This document shows, piece by piece, positions 1 through 7,347 of a stretch of 64,000 nt of DNA. Each line of letters opens with the position of its first letter. Within the stretch, counting starts at the first letter, position 1. The stretch spans positions 247,638 through 311,637 of the forward strand of contig NZ_JBIPKE010000011.1 of the NCBI RefSeq assembly GCF_044005705.1. The letters run 5' to 3'. Under the pieces are notes generated by a model. It did no database searches. It saw only the letters and a program-made list of their open reading frames with translations, and had not been told where the DNA came from. The stretch is from Marinoscillum luteum (GTDB taxonomy: Bacteria; Bacteroidota; Bacteroidia; Cytophagales; Cyclobacteriaceae). Made by a program: the position numbers and the translations under genes.

Positions 1-119
1 GCTTTGTACCTGAAGACAATGTAGTGGGTGAAGCTTCGTTCATTTGGATGTCCATGGATGAAAAAGGGTCATTCCTGAGCAAGATCAGATGGAACAGACT
101 GTTCAATGTGATAGAATAA
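1..119 (+). CDS. lepB: Signal peptidase I, C-terminal fragment (5' end outside window)
   Basis: From base 3 the frame reads 38 residues and stops with TAA at 117-119. The fragment contains FVPEDNVVGEASFIWMS and ends RWNRLFNVIE. This matches the last conserved box of Bacteroidota type I signal peptidases, where a VP-(D/E)-x-VVG segment is followed by a serine-rich strand and a terminal RWNR(L/I)F. The enzyme cleaves Sec signal peptides at the outer face of the inner membrane. The catalytic Ser and Lys lie upstream of the window and cannot be checked. The assignment rests on a short tail, so it is good but not certain. Confidence 0.75.
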   Translation, partial: FVPEDNVVGEASFIWMSMDEKGSFLSKIRWNRLFNVIE

Positions 120-158
120 TAATGCGCTGAGGTGTTTTAATTAACAAAAGATACTGCG

Positions 159-166
159 TAGGTTTG
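159..166 (+). promoter_or_regulatory. Candidate -7 box (TAGGTTTG) for the antiporter gene
   Basis: TAGGTTTG fits the Bacteroidota -7 consensus TAnnTTTG and lies 62 bases before the ATG at 229. The upstream -33 element is only T-rich (TTTT at 135-138) and has no clear TTG, so this is a weak call. Confidence 0.35.
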
Positions 167-228
167 GCTCTTGTGTTATCTTAGGACCTCTTCTCAAGGT
201 CTTGTGGAGAGTACCCTAAACAAATGAT

Positions 229-2085
229 ATGCTCGAACTAGCTAGTATTTTTGTGCTCGGTATTTTTGCTCAGTGGTTGGCCTGGAAAATCAAGCAGCCG
301 GCTATTCTACCGTTAATATTAATTGGTTTAGCCATTGGGCCAATAGCTACTCTGTTTACAGCGGATGGCAGCAAGCTGATAGACGGGGATGCCATCTTCA
401 GTGGTGATCTGCTTTTCTCATTCGTTTCTATCGCAGTTGGGGTGATCCTGTTCGAGGGCGGACTTACACTTAACCTCAAAGAAATCAGGAGTCTGGCTGG
501 CACCGTCAGAAACCTGCTCATTATAGGAGCATTGATCACCTTCATTGGAGGCGGCGTATCTGCTCATTTTATCATGGGTCTAAGCTGGCAAATGTCCTTT
601 CTATTCGGGGCACTCATTATCGTATCGGGCCCCACCGTGGTAATTCCTATTCTCAGAAATGTACGCCCCAATACCAACGTAAACACTGTACTCAAATGGG
701 AAGGCATTCTGATCGATCCGCTAGGTGCATTGATCGCGGTATTAATGTATGAATTCATTCTCTCCTCAAAGCATGGTGTTGACTATCCTATGGAAGTCTT
801 CCAGGATTTCTTCATCACCATATCAGCGGGGATTGTATCTGGTGGACTTGGAGCGTTCTTCCTCTATTCGCTTATCAAAAACAATGCATTGCCCGGCTAC
901 CTCCAAAATGTATTCACATTGGCACTGGTCATTTTCACCTTTGCCATATCGGAGATGATTCACGCTGAAGCGGGTCTGATGGCCGCCACTGTCATGGGAA
1001 TTGCTCTGGCCAATGTGAAACTCGAAGAGCTTAAAAAAATACTTTCCTTCAAAGAAGACATCAGCGTAATCCTTATTTCAGTCCTTTTCATCCTGCTCTC
1101 TTCCAGAATAGACATCATTCAGATAGAAAAATTAGGTTGGGAAAGCCTGATCCTCTTCTTGATCATCATACTGATTGTAAGACCTATCGGTGTTTTACTA
1201 AGCACTATAGGTTCTCACCTCAACTGGAGAGAGATCGTCTTCATCTCATGGATCGGCCCCAAGGGGATCGTGGCAGCGGCCGTAGCATCTCTCTTTTCTC
1301 TCGATCTGATCAAAGGTGACACCCACATTGACCCAAAAGAAGCAGAACTACTCCTGCCCCTGGTATTTCTTATTATTGTGGGAACCGTGGTGCTGCAGGG
1401 TTCTTCTGCCAAATACGTGGCTTCCCTGCTTGGTGTAAAGCGTGCAGAACCCAAGGGTATTTTGATTGTGGGTGCTAATGAATTGGCACGTAAAATTGCT
1501 CAGGTCATTAAAGACCATGGCACCTATGTACTACTGGTAGACACCTCTGCTCCGAGTATCAAGGAAGCCAAAAAAGCGGGACTGAAAACCCTGCAATCCA
1601 ATATTCTCTCTGATCAAATCTTTGATGAAATTGACCTATCGAAAATAGGTAAACTGGTGGCCATGACTTCTAACTCCGGACTTAATGACCTGGCTTGCAC
1701 CTGGTTTGAAAAGGAACTGGGTGAGACCAATGTTTTCAGGCTCGCAAGTAAGGAAGAAGCGGACAACACCAACCTCCCGCTGCCCAAAAATGTGCTATTC
1801 AATGCGCGGGTGGACTTTGTCACACTCGTACAGTTGATCAGAGTGAAAAATCCATTCTCTGAAATATCTTTCGAAAGTCAGTCTGAGTATGAGGGTTTCA
1901 GAAGTAAGTTCGCAACAGGGATGATTCCTTTATTTTTATCAGGAGAGGGAGACGAGTTTCAGATCATTACAGGCTACACCAGCAAAACAGATAAACTTAC
2001 CTCATTGGTGTATGTAAAGAAGCCCAACTTCGATTCAGAAACCGTCCCTGATGACGATCAGGATGTGGAGTACATCCAGTCGTAG
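229..2085 (+). CDS. CPA1-family cation/proton antiporter with C-terminal RCK/TrkA-N domain
   Basis: This 618-residue inner-membrane protein probably exchanges Na+ or K+ for H+. Residues 1-400 form about a dozen hydrophobic segments. They include the CPA1-like motif EGILIDPLGAL near 158-168, with Asp163 where antiporters keep their ion-binding acid, and GPKGIVAAAVASLF near 343-356. Residues about 409-500 form a Rossmann-type RCK/TrkA-N domain (GILIVGANELAR), a nucleotide-binding regulatory module, followed by a short charged tail. The gene stands alone after lepB with its own possible promoter. The exact cation cannot be told from sequence. Confidence 0.88.
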   Translation: MLELASIFVLGIFAQWLAWKIKQPAILPLILIGLAIGPIATLFTADGSKLIDGDAIFSGDLLFSFVSIAVGVILFEGGLTLNLKEIRSLAGTVRNLLIIGALITFIGGGVSAHFIMGLSWQMSFLFGALIIVSGPTVVIPILRNVRPNTNVNTVLKWEGILIDPLGALIAVLMYEFILSSKHGVDYPMEVFQDFFITISAGIVSGGLGAFFLYSLIKNNALPGYLQNVFTLALVIFTFAISEMIHAEAGLMAATVMGIALANVKLEELKKILSFKEDISVILISVLFILLSSRIDIIQIEKLGWESLILFLIIILIVRPIGVLLSTIGSHLNWREIVFISWIGPKGIVAAAVASLFSLDLIKGDTHIDPKEAELLLPLVFLIIVGTVVLQGSSAKYVASLLGVKRAEPKGILIVGANELARKIAQVIKDHGTYVLLVDTSAPSIKEAKKAGLKTLQSNILSDQIFDEIDLSKIGKLVAMTSNSGLNDLACTWFEKELGETNVFRLASKEEADNTNLPLPKNVLFNARVDFVTLVQLIRVKNPFSEISFESQSEYEGFRSKFATGMIPLFLSGEGDEFQIITGYTSKTDKLTSLVYVKKPNFDSETVPDDDQDVEYIQS

Positions 2086-2090
2086 CTCAG

Positions 2091-2234
2091 TTATTGGATG
2101 GGAACGGGAGTTAGCAAGTACGCTATCAACCTGATCAGCATAATCATTCCAACGATAAATCCCACGAGCATCATGCATCCCGGTAGTGTGTTTTTTCTTT
2201 CCCGACGCCCCTCGAGATGATCGTAGTAACTCAT
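2091..2234 (-). CDS. Small single-pass membrane protein (47 aa)
   Basis: A short reading frame starts at ATG 2232-2234 and ends at TAA 2091-2093. It begins MSYYDHLEGRRERKN and carries one hydrophobic helix, about residues 20-41 (MMLVGFIVGMIMLIRLIAYL), behind a basic N-terminal stretch. Only one base separates it from the stop codon of ung, so it is probably cotranscribed and translationally coupled to it. The positive-inside layout predicts a cytoplasmic N-terminus. I do not recognise a family. The placement and the clean charge and hydrophobic pattern argue that it is real. Confidence 0.5.
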   Translation of the reverse strand: MSYYDHLEGRRERKNTLPGCMMLVGFIVGMIMLIRLIAYLLTPVPIQ

Positions 2235-2235
2235 A

Positions 2236-2898
2236 TCACCAATTTATAGATTCCTTTCCATTTTTAAGCAAATAATTATTCGCTTTTGAGAACGGTTTAC
2301 TACCGAAAAATCCCCGATGAGCGGAAAACGGTGAAGGGTGTGGGGATTTGATCACAAAATGCTTCTGAGAATCTATGATTTTGCCTTTCCGCTGCGCATA
2401 TGCCCCCCACAAAATAAAGACCAAGCCGTCTTTTTTTTCTGAGAGTAAACGGATCACAGCGTCTGTAAACTCCTCCCAGCCTTTGTTTTGATGAGATCCC
2501 GGCTGGTGAGCCCTGACAGTCAGAGTAGCGTTCAATAACAGAATGCCCTGCTGAGCCCATCGTTCCAGGCTTCCATGTGAGGGGATTTCGTTTCCGAGAT
2601 CTCCTTTCAGCTCTTTGAAAATATTGACCAGTGATGGAGGCATAGGCATCCCCTCTCGCACCGAGAAACAAAGTCCGTTGGCCTGGCCGGGACCATGATA
2701 AGGATCCTGCCCTATTATCACTACCCGAGTATCTTCCACAGGACAAAGATCAAAGGCATTAAAGATCTGCCCTCCAGGTGGATAAATGGTATGTTTTTGA
2801 TACTCTTCTTTTACAAACCCGGTAAGTTCCTTGAAATAACCCTTGTCAAATTCTCCTTCTAATAATGACTTCCATGAAGGTCCTATTTTTACATTCAT
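2236..2898 (-). CDS. ung: Uracil-DNA glycosylase (family 1)
   Basis: Excises uracil from DNA as the first step of base-excision repair. All family-1 signatures are present in 220 residues: the water-activating loop GQDPYHGPGQANGLCFSV with catalytic Asp65, the LLNATLTV strand, and the DNA-intercalation loop SPHPSPFSAHRGFFG with catalytic His187. Length is normal for the family. The ATG at 2896-2898 gives the expected N-terminus. It is divergent from apaG and is followed one base later by a tiny membrane-protein gene. Confidence 0.97.
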   Translation of the reverse strand: MNVKIGPSWKSLLEGEFDKGYFKELTGFVKEEYQKHTIYPPGGQIFNAFDLCPVEDTRVVIIGQDPYHGPGQANGLCFSVREGMPMPPSLVNIFKELKGDLGNEIPSHGSLERWAQQGILLLNATLTVRAHQPGSHQNKGWEEFTDAVIRLLSEKKDGLVFILWGAYAQRKGKIIDSQKHFVIKSPHPSPFSAHRGFFGSKPFSKANNYLLKNGKESINW

Positions 2899-2977
2899 AT
2901 GTCTATCTGAAAACTTTCTTTTGATTGATAGTAAATTAAAAGAGAAATCTTATAAATTTCTCTCCGAAAACAAAGCA

Positions 2978-3364
2978 ATGACTACTGATACCACAAAAGG
3001 AATAAAGGTAACGGTTGATACCGAATATCAGCAGGAATACTCCAATCCCGTACAGCGTCATTATGTATTCACCTATCAGATCACGATAGAAAATCTAAGT
3101 GATAAAACCATTCAACTGCTCTCCAGGCACTGGGACATCATAGATCTTACCTTCCCCAAAAGAGAAGTAGAAGGTGAAGGAGTAGTGGGAAAACAACCCA
3201 TTCTGGAGCCTGGCCAAATGCACCAATACGTTTCCGGTTGTAACCTAAAATCTGGTTTTGGGAAAATGTATGGGCATTATACCATGGAGCGCCTGGTGGA
3301 TGGCAAACGATTCAAAGTGAATATTCCTGAATTTGAAATGGTCGTTCCATTCAAATTGAACTGA
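2978..3364 (+). CDS. apaG: ApaG (Co2+/Mg2+ efflux protein ApaG) domain protein
   Basis: A 128-residue protein starting MTTDTTKGIKVTV. It has the ApaG/DUF525 fold signature: an immunoglobulin-like beta sandwich with YTYxITIEN-type strands, LLSRHWDI, and the glycine-rich YVSGCNLKSGFGKMYGHY segment. ApaG proteins are standalone versions of a domain also found in eukaryotic F-box and PolDIP2 proteins, and their biochemical role is poorly defined. The frame stays open upstream to 2843, but conserved ApaG sequence starts only at the ATG at 2978, so that start is preferred. The next gene begins four bases after the stop. Confidence 0.93.
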   Translation: MTTDTTKGIKVTVDTEYQQEYSNPVQRHYVFTYQITIENLSDKTIQLLSRHWDIIDLTFPKREVEGEGVVGKQPILEPGQMHQYVSGCNLKSGFGKMYGHYTMERLVDGKRFKVNIPEFEMVVPFKLN

Positions 3365-3368
3365 CCAC

Positions 3369-4136
3369 TTGGCTTCCCCATTTTTTACTTTCAAAGAATA
3401 TCTGAAATACAGATCTGTAGCACTTAATGCCCATGATCTGCACTCCCCTTTTGTCTTTGAGCTGTACAATGAAGTCATACGAAAAAGAGCAAAAGTACAA
3501 GAATCAGCACTCCGGAAGCTCCGTCAAAAAATCACCAGATCTGACCTCACCGTTGATTTTCAGGATCCAAAAACAGGAGGAAATCATCGATCCACCGTGA
3601 AAAAACTATCACGGAGAGTAGCCTCCAGCCACTCCTTTTCTTATTTCCTCTTCAAGCTGATCAACCATCAAAAGTATCATACCGTATTGGAGGCCGGTAC
3701 ATCCATAGGGTTGAACACCCTGTATATGGCTCAATCAGTGGCCAGTAGTGTATGGACACTGGAAGGCTCTCCCCAAATTGCCAAAATCGCCAAAAGGCAT
3801 TTCGAAAAGCTGGGCCTCTCCCATATTCATCAGGTCATTGGTGATGTCAGAGACACTTTTGTGTCAACCCTGAGTGCATCACAGCCAGCTTTGATTTTCC
3901 TGGACGCAGACCACCGATCAGACACCATCGCATTCTACCTCGATGCCATCAGGAAACATTCACCTGACACTCAGTGCATCATTGTTCATGACATCTATTG
4001 GTCTCAGGACATGAAAAACAGCTGGAGCGCCATCGTCAAAAATCCGGCATATCCTCTGACGATTGACATCTTCCAGGCCGGAATCATATTCCCACACCAT
4101 CCCATCAAAAAGCAGCACTTTGTATTGAAGTTTTAA
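3369..4136 (+). CDS. Class I SAM-dependent methyltransferase
   Basis: A 255-residue protein with a Rossmann-type SAM-binding motif, VLEAGTSIGLNTLYMA (about residues 110-125), and an acidic strand LIFLDADH (about 176-183), typical of small-molecule O-methyltransferases. The N-terminal segment HDLHSPFVFELYNEVIRK recurs in Bacteroidota members of this family. The frame is closed by TGA at 3357-3359, and the first possible start is TTG at 3369-3371. No in-frame ATG lies early enough, so a TTG start is inferred. It sits four bases behind apaG and is probably cotranscribed. The substrate is unknown. Confidence 0.8.
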   Translation: MASPFFTFKEYLKYRSVALNAHDLHSPFVFELYNEVIRKRAKVQESALRKLRQKITRSDLTVDFQDPKTGGNHRSTVKKLSRRVASSHSFSYFLFKLINHQKYHTVLEAGTSIGLNTLYMAQSVASSVWTLEGSPQIAKIAKRHFEKLGLSHIHQVIGDVRDTFVSTLSASQPALIFLDADHRSDTIAFYLDAIRKHSPDTQCIIVHDIYWSQDMKNSWSAIVKNPAYPLTIDIFQAGIIFPHHPIKKQHFVLKF

Positions 4137-4173
4137 GGACTTCAAGAGATTATTATTTTCGGCCCTATTCGTC

Positions 4174-4181
4174 TATTTTTG
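4174..4181 (+). promoter_or_regulatory. Candidate -7 box (TATTTTTG)
   Basis: A perfect TAnnTTTG match 21 bases before the ATG at 4203. It also explains why the longer in-frame TTG at 4179 is not a likely start, since that codon overlaps the box itself. Confidence 0.5.
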
Positions 4182-4202
4182 CGTGCAAATCAAAAAACAG
4201 CG

Positions 4203-5129
4203 ATGGAAGTACAAAACGAAAACAGCACCCCACAGAGCAATCCGAAACCAAAAGACAGAACCGCCCTATTCATCGGGTTGATTGTGGCCTTGCTAGGGGT
4301 CCTGATATTTTTATACTACACCAATGATACCCTCGAAAAAGAGAAAGAGGCCCAGGCCCTGGAGCTCAACAAAACGCTGCTGCAACTGGACAGCATCTCC
4401 AGCCAACTGGATAGCAAAATCCTGACCATCTCCCAGCTTGGAGGGGAAATAGACACACTATTGAAAATCAAGCAACAGCTGGAAACAGAAAAGAAGCAAC
4501 TCCTGACTAACCAGAGCAGACAAAAAGACCTCATGGCCTCACTCAAAGATCGGGTGGATGGCTACCAGGAGCTATTATTGGCCAAGGATGTGGAAATAGA
4601 AGAATTAAAGAAGCTCAACGAAGAACTGCTCACCGAGAACGTGGAGCTGAAAACAGAAAAGCAACAGCTGAACGAATCCATTCAGGAAATCAACAAGGCC
4701 AAAGAAGAATTGGCCGATAAAGTGGCCTTTGCTTCAAGGCTCAAAGTGGAAGGCCTCAAAGTGTTTGCGGTAAGTGATGGAGGGAAAGAGCGTGAAGGCG
4801 AGTTCAGAAGCCGACAGGTGGACCAGTTAAAAATCACCTTTACTGTAGCTGATAACAAAGTGGCTCCTATAGAAGGTAAAGACCTGTTGGTGAGAATCAT
4901 AGCTCCAGATGGCAATGTGCTTTTTGATGTAACGAGAGGCTCAGGGTCTTTTATATTTGAGGGCCGGGAGCTGTTCTACTCTGCCAAACAAGAGATTCTC
5001 TATGATAAAAACAGCCAGTTGGTGACTGTTTTTTATAAAAAAGGAAGCGAATACGCCACGGGCAGTTATCAAGTGGAAGTCTACACAGATGATTACCTGA
5101 TGGGTAAGGGGAGCTTTTTGGTGAAATAG
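4203..5129 (+). CDS. Membrane-anchored coiled-coil protein of unknown function
   Basis: With the ATG at 4203 the protein has 308 residues. A charged N-terminus of about 25 residues is followed by one membrane helix (FIGLIVALLGVLIFLYY). A long heptad-rich segment then runs to about residue 175 and is full of Leu, Glu, Lys and Gln. The last 130 residues form a compact beta-rich domain containing GSFIFEGRELFY and YATGSYQVEVYTDDYLMGKG. The architecture suggests a periplasmic stalk with a terminal sensing or binding head. It sits just upstream of the ribosomal operon but has its own promoter-like box. No characterised family is recognised. Confidence 0.75.
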   Translation: MEVQNENSTPQSNPKPKDRTALFIGLIVALLGVLIFLYYTNDTLEKEKEAQALELNKTLLQLDSISSQLDSKILTISQLGGEIDTLLKIKQQLETEKKQLLTNQSRQKDLMASLKDRVDGYQELLLAKDVEIEELKKLNEELLTENVELKTEKQQLNESIQEINKAKEELADKVAFASRLKVEGLKVFAVSDGGKEREGEFRSRQVDQLKITFTVADNKVAPIEGKDLLVRIIAPDGNVLFDVTRGSGSFIFEGRELFYSAKQEILYDKNSQLVTVFYKKGSEYATGSYQVEVYTDDYLMGKGSFLVK

Positions 5130-5165
5130 AAAGGCGCTCCTCCGGTGACAATTCACCCCTATTCA

Positions 5166-5196
5166 TTGCGCATTAGTATTTCTTTCCCTACTTTTG
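5166..5196 (+). promoter_or_regulatory. Bacteroidota-type promoter of the rpsF-rpsR-rplI operon
   Basis: A TTG at 5166-5168 and TACTTTTG at 5189-5196 are separated by exactly 20 bases, matching the TTG-N(19-21)-TAnnTTTG pattern of the Bacteroidota primary sigma factor. It lies 37 bases before the rpsF ATG, leaving a leader of about 30 nt. Confidence 0.7.
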
Positions 5197-5233
5197 CACT
5201 TCGAAAAATTTTAGTTATCTATTTAACATTATT

Positions 5234-5593
5234 ATGAAACGAGATTACGAGACAGTATTCATTTTAACTCCCGTTTTGTCTGAAGCTCAGATGAAGGATG
5301 CTGTCGAAAAATTCAGAGGTGTTTTGAAAGATAGCGGTGCAGAAATTGTAAATGATGAGAATTGGGGTTTGAAAAAACTTGCCTATCCTATCAACCACAA
5401 GAGCACAGGCTTCTATCACCTTTTTGAATTTAAGGCAGAAACATCCGTAATCAACAAGTTGGAGACAGAGTATAGAAGGGACGAGAAGATCATGCGATTC
5501 CTTACCACCGCTCTTGATAAGCACGCTGTGACTTACAATACGCGAAGAAGAAAAGGAGAATTCAACAAGAAAAAAGAGGAAGTAGCATCATGA
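5234..5593 (+). CDS. rpsF: 30S ribosomal protein S6
   Basis: This 119-residue protein binds 16S rRNA together with S18 in the platform of the small subunit. It begins MKRDYETVFILTPVLSE, the usual S6 opening strand, and carries WGLKKLAYPINHKSTGFYHLFEF, split here around residues 44-66, which is the family core. First gene of a three-gene ribosomal operon. Its stop overlaps the rpsR start by four bases (ATGA). There is no ssb or priB between rpsF and rpsR, as is common in Bacteroidota. Confidence 0.97.
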   Translation: MKRDYETVFILTPVLSEAQMKDAVEKFRGVLKDSGAEIVNDENWGLKKLAYPINHKSTGFYHLFEFKAETSVINKLETEYRRDEKIMRFLTTALDKHAVTYNTRRRKGEFNKKKEEVAS

Positions 5594-5841
5594 CACTACA
5601 GAACGAACCGATCAACAGAGAGCAGAAAAAAGACAAATACTGCCGATTCAAGAAAAGTGGCATCAAATACATCGACTACAAGAATCCTGATTTCTTGCTA
5701 GCTTTTGTAAATGAGCAGGGTAAACTTCTTCCAAGAAGAATTACCGGAACAAGTCTGAAATACCAAAGAAAGGTTTCTCAGGCCGTGAAAAGAGCAAGAC
5801 ACCTTGCTTTCTTGCCATATGTTACAGACTCTTTAAAGTAA
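5590..5841 (+). CDS. rpsR: 30S ribosomal protein S18
   Basis: An 83-residue basic protein with the S18 core YCRFKKSGIKYIDYKNPDF, then LPRRITGTSLKYQRKVSQAV and KRARHLAFLPYV, all diagnostic of the family. S18 forms a dimer with S6 on the platform of the 30S subunit. Its start overlaps the rpsF stop in an ATGA junction, which couples production of the two partners. rplI begins eight bases after the stop. Confidence 0.97.
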   Translation: MTLQNEPINREQKKDKYCRFKKSGIKYIDYKNPDFLLAFVNEQGKLLPRRITGTSLKYQRKVSQAVKRARHLAFLPYVTDSLK

Positions 5842-5848
5842 TAGTGAG

Positions 5849-6289
5849 ATGGAGATAATATTGAAAGACGACGTAAAAGGAGTAGGATACAAAAACGATA
5901 TCGTGAGCGTAAAGCCAGGATACGGAAGAAACTATCTGATCCCTCAGGGTTTTGCAATCATCGCTAGCGAAAGCAACAAGAAGATGATCGCTGAGAATGT
6001 TAGACAAGCAGCTCACAAAGCTGAGAAGATAAAAAATGACGCTGAAGAAATCGCCAGCAAACTTGGAGATCTGAAATTGGAGATCAAAACCAAAGCTGGA
6101 GAAAGCGGGAAGATTTTCGGTGCGGTCACTGCCCTACAGGTAGCTGATGCATTGAAGGAGAAGGGATTTGATATTGACAGAAAGAAAATCAGTCTGGGAA
6201 GTATCAAAGAACTTGGAGAGCATTCTGCTGTAATCGACCTTCACAAAGCTGTTCATCACGAAATCACTATTAGTGTAATCGCTGAATAA
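5849..6289 (+). CDS. rplI: 50S ribosomal protein L9
   Basis: A 146-residue protein starting MEIILKDDVKGVGYKNDIVSV, the standard L9 N-terminal domain (GYGRNYLIPQGFA near residues 28-40). A long lysine/alanine-rich connecting helix follows, then the C-terminal lobe with GKIFGAVTALQVADAL. It binds 23S rRNA near L1 and influences frame maintenance. It is the last gene of the operon and is followed directly by a strong terminator. Confidence 0.97.
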   Translation: MEIILKDDVKGVGYKNDIVSVKPGYGRNYLIPQGFAIIASESNKKMIAENVRQAAHKAEKIKNDAEEIASKLGDLKLEIKTKAGESGKIFGAVTALQVADALKEKGFDIDRKKISLGSIKELGEHSAVIDLHKAVHHEITISVIAE

Positions 6290-6310
6290 ACACAGTCATT
6301 AGAAGATACG

Positions 6311-6347
6311 AAAACCCTGATTTCGAATAGAGATCAGGGTTTTTTTG
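6311..6347 (+). terminator. Rho-independent terminator of the rpsF operon
   Basis: The arms AACCCTGAT (6313-6321) and ATCAGGGTT (6333-6341) form a perfect 9-bp stem with an 11-base loop, followed directly by a run of T. It lies 22 bases after the rplI stop. Confidence 0.9.
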
Positions 6348-6373
6348 TTCCTTTCTTCTCTAACTTAGCTATT

Positions 6374-7345
6374 GTGTTTACGCTACCCTTCCAAATACCT
6401 GAGGCACCACATAAGATCAAGCTGAAAGATTCTATTTTCAGCATTGGCTCCTGCTTTTCAGATAACATCGGGGATAAACTCACTGCCCACAAGTTTGATG
6501 TCGTCACCAACCCTCTGGGGATTTTGTATAACCCCTTTTCCATTTTCAAAAACCTCCGGCTTCTGCTTTCAGAAGGGCTGGACCCGGATAATTTCATTGA
6601 GGCAGGGGGCGTTTATTTTCATTGGGATACGCACAGTGACATCTCGGGCACGGCCATGGATTCCTTCAAAGCCCTCCTCGAGGCAAGAAGCCACACTTCC
6701 AGACAAAGCCTTACCAGCGCCAACTGGCTCATCATTACCCTGGGCACCATCTATGTGTACAAACACCTCGAAAGCGGAAAAATCGTAGCTAATTGCCATA
6801 AAATTCCCCAAAGACATTTTCAGAAACTAAGCCTCAGCCAGGCAGAGATAGAAGAGGACTTTTTTCAGACCATGGAATTGCTCCGCACCATCAATCCCGA
6901 CATTAAGGTGATTCTGACCGTGAGCCCTGTCCGTCACATCAGAGATGGACTGATCGAAAACAATGTAAGCAAAGCAACCCTTCTCCAAACGGTCAATAAC
7001 ATCGTGAAGAATGACCCAAATATCTACTACTTCCCTGCTTACGAAATTCTGATTGATGAACTCCGGGATTATCGTTTCTTCAAAGAAGACATGATCCACC
7101 CTACCGAGCAGGCCATACAGTACATTTGGGAGCGATTCATCACAGCCTGTTTAGATCCGGATGCCATTGGCTTTATCAGCGAATGGACCAAGGTCAAAAA
7201 ATCACTGGAACATCGTCCTTTCCATCCTGACACCAATGAACATCAGCGCTTTCTCAGGTCTACACTCACCAAACTGGAAGCCCTAAGCCAACGTGTGGAC
7301 GTCTCCGGTGAAATGGAGCTCATCAAAAACCAACTAATCCGCTAG
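6374..7345 (+). CDS. GSCFA-domain protein (SGNH-hydrolase-like)
   Basis: A 323-residue protein with the name-giving motif FSIGSCFSDNIGDKL near residues 22-36. Downstream are WLIITLGTIYVY and ILTVSPVRHIRDG, the pattern of GSCFA family members related to SGNH/GDSL hydrolases. The PAYEILIDELRDYRFFKEDMIHPT stretch (about residues 218-241) holds a conserved Asp and His (DMIHP) that would complete the hydrolase site. Substrates in this family are unknown. GTG at 6374 is taken as the start because the conserved FQIPEAPHKIK region follows at once. The next gene begins three bases after the stop, so the two are probably cotranscribed. Confidence 0.82.
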   Translation: MFTLPFQIPEAPHKIKLKDSIFSIGSCFSDNIGDKLTAHKFDVVTNPLGILYNPFSIFKNLRLLLSEGLDPDNFIEAGGVYFHWDTHSDISGTAMDSFKALLEARSHTSRQSLTSANWLIITLGTIYVYKHLESGKIVANCHKIPQRHFQKLSLSQAEIEEDFFQTMELLRTINPDIKVILTVSPVRHIRDGLIENNVSKATLLQTVNNIVKNDPNIYYFPAYEILIDELRDYRFFKEDMIHPTEQAIQYIWERFITACLDPDAIGFISEWTKVKKSLEHRPFHPDTNEHQRFLRSTLTKLEALSQRVDVSGEMELIKNQLIR

Positions 7346-7347
7346 AC

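Noticed and set aside
749..958. Numerous open frames opposite or out of frame within the antiporter and other large genes
   Set aside because: They overlap strong, motif-supported genes, have no promoters and show no family motifs.
3369..3371. Apparent truncation of the methyltransferase because it lacks an ATG start
   Set aside because: The TTG start gives a complete N-terminus with the family's usual HSPFVFELYNEV region, so the gene looks intact.
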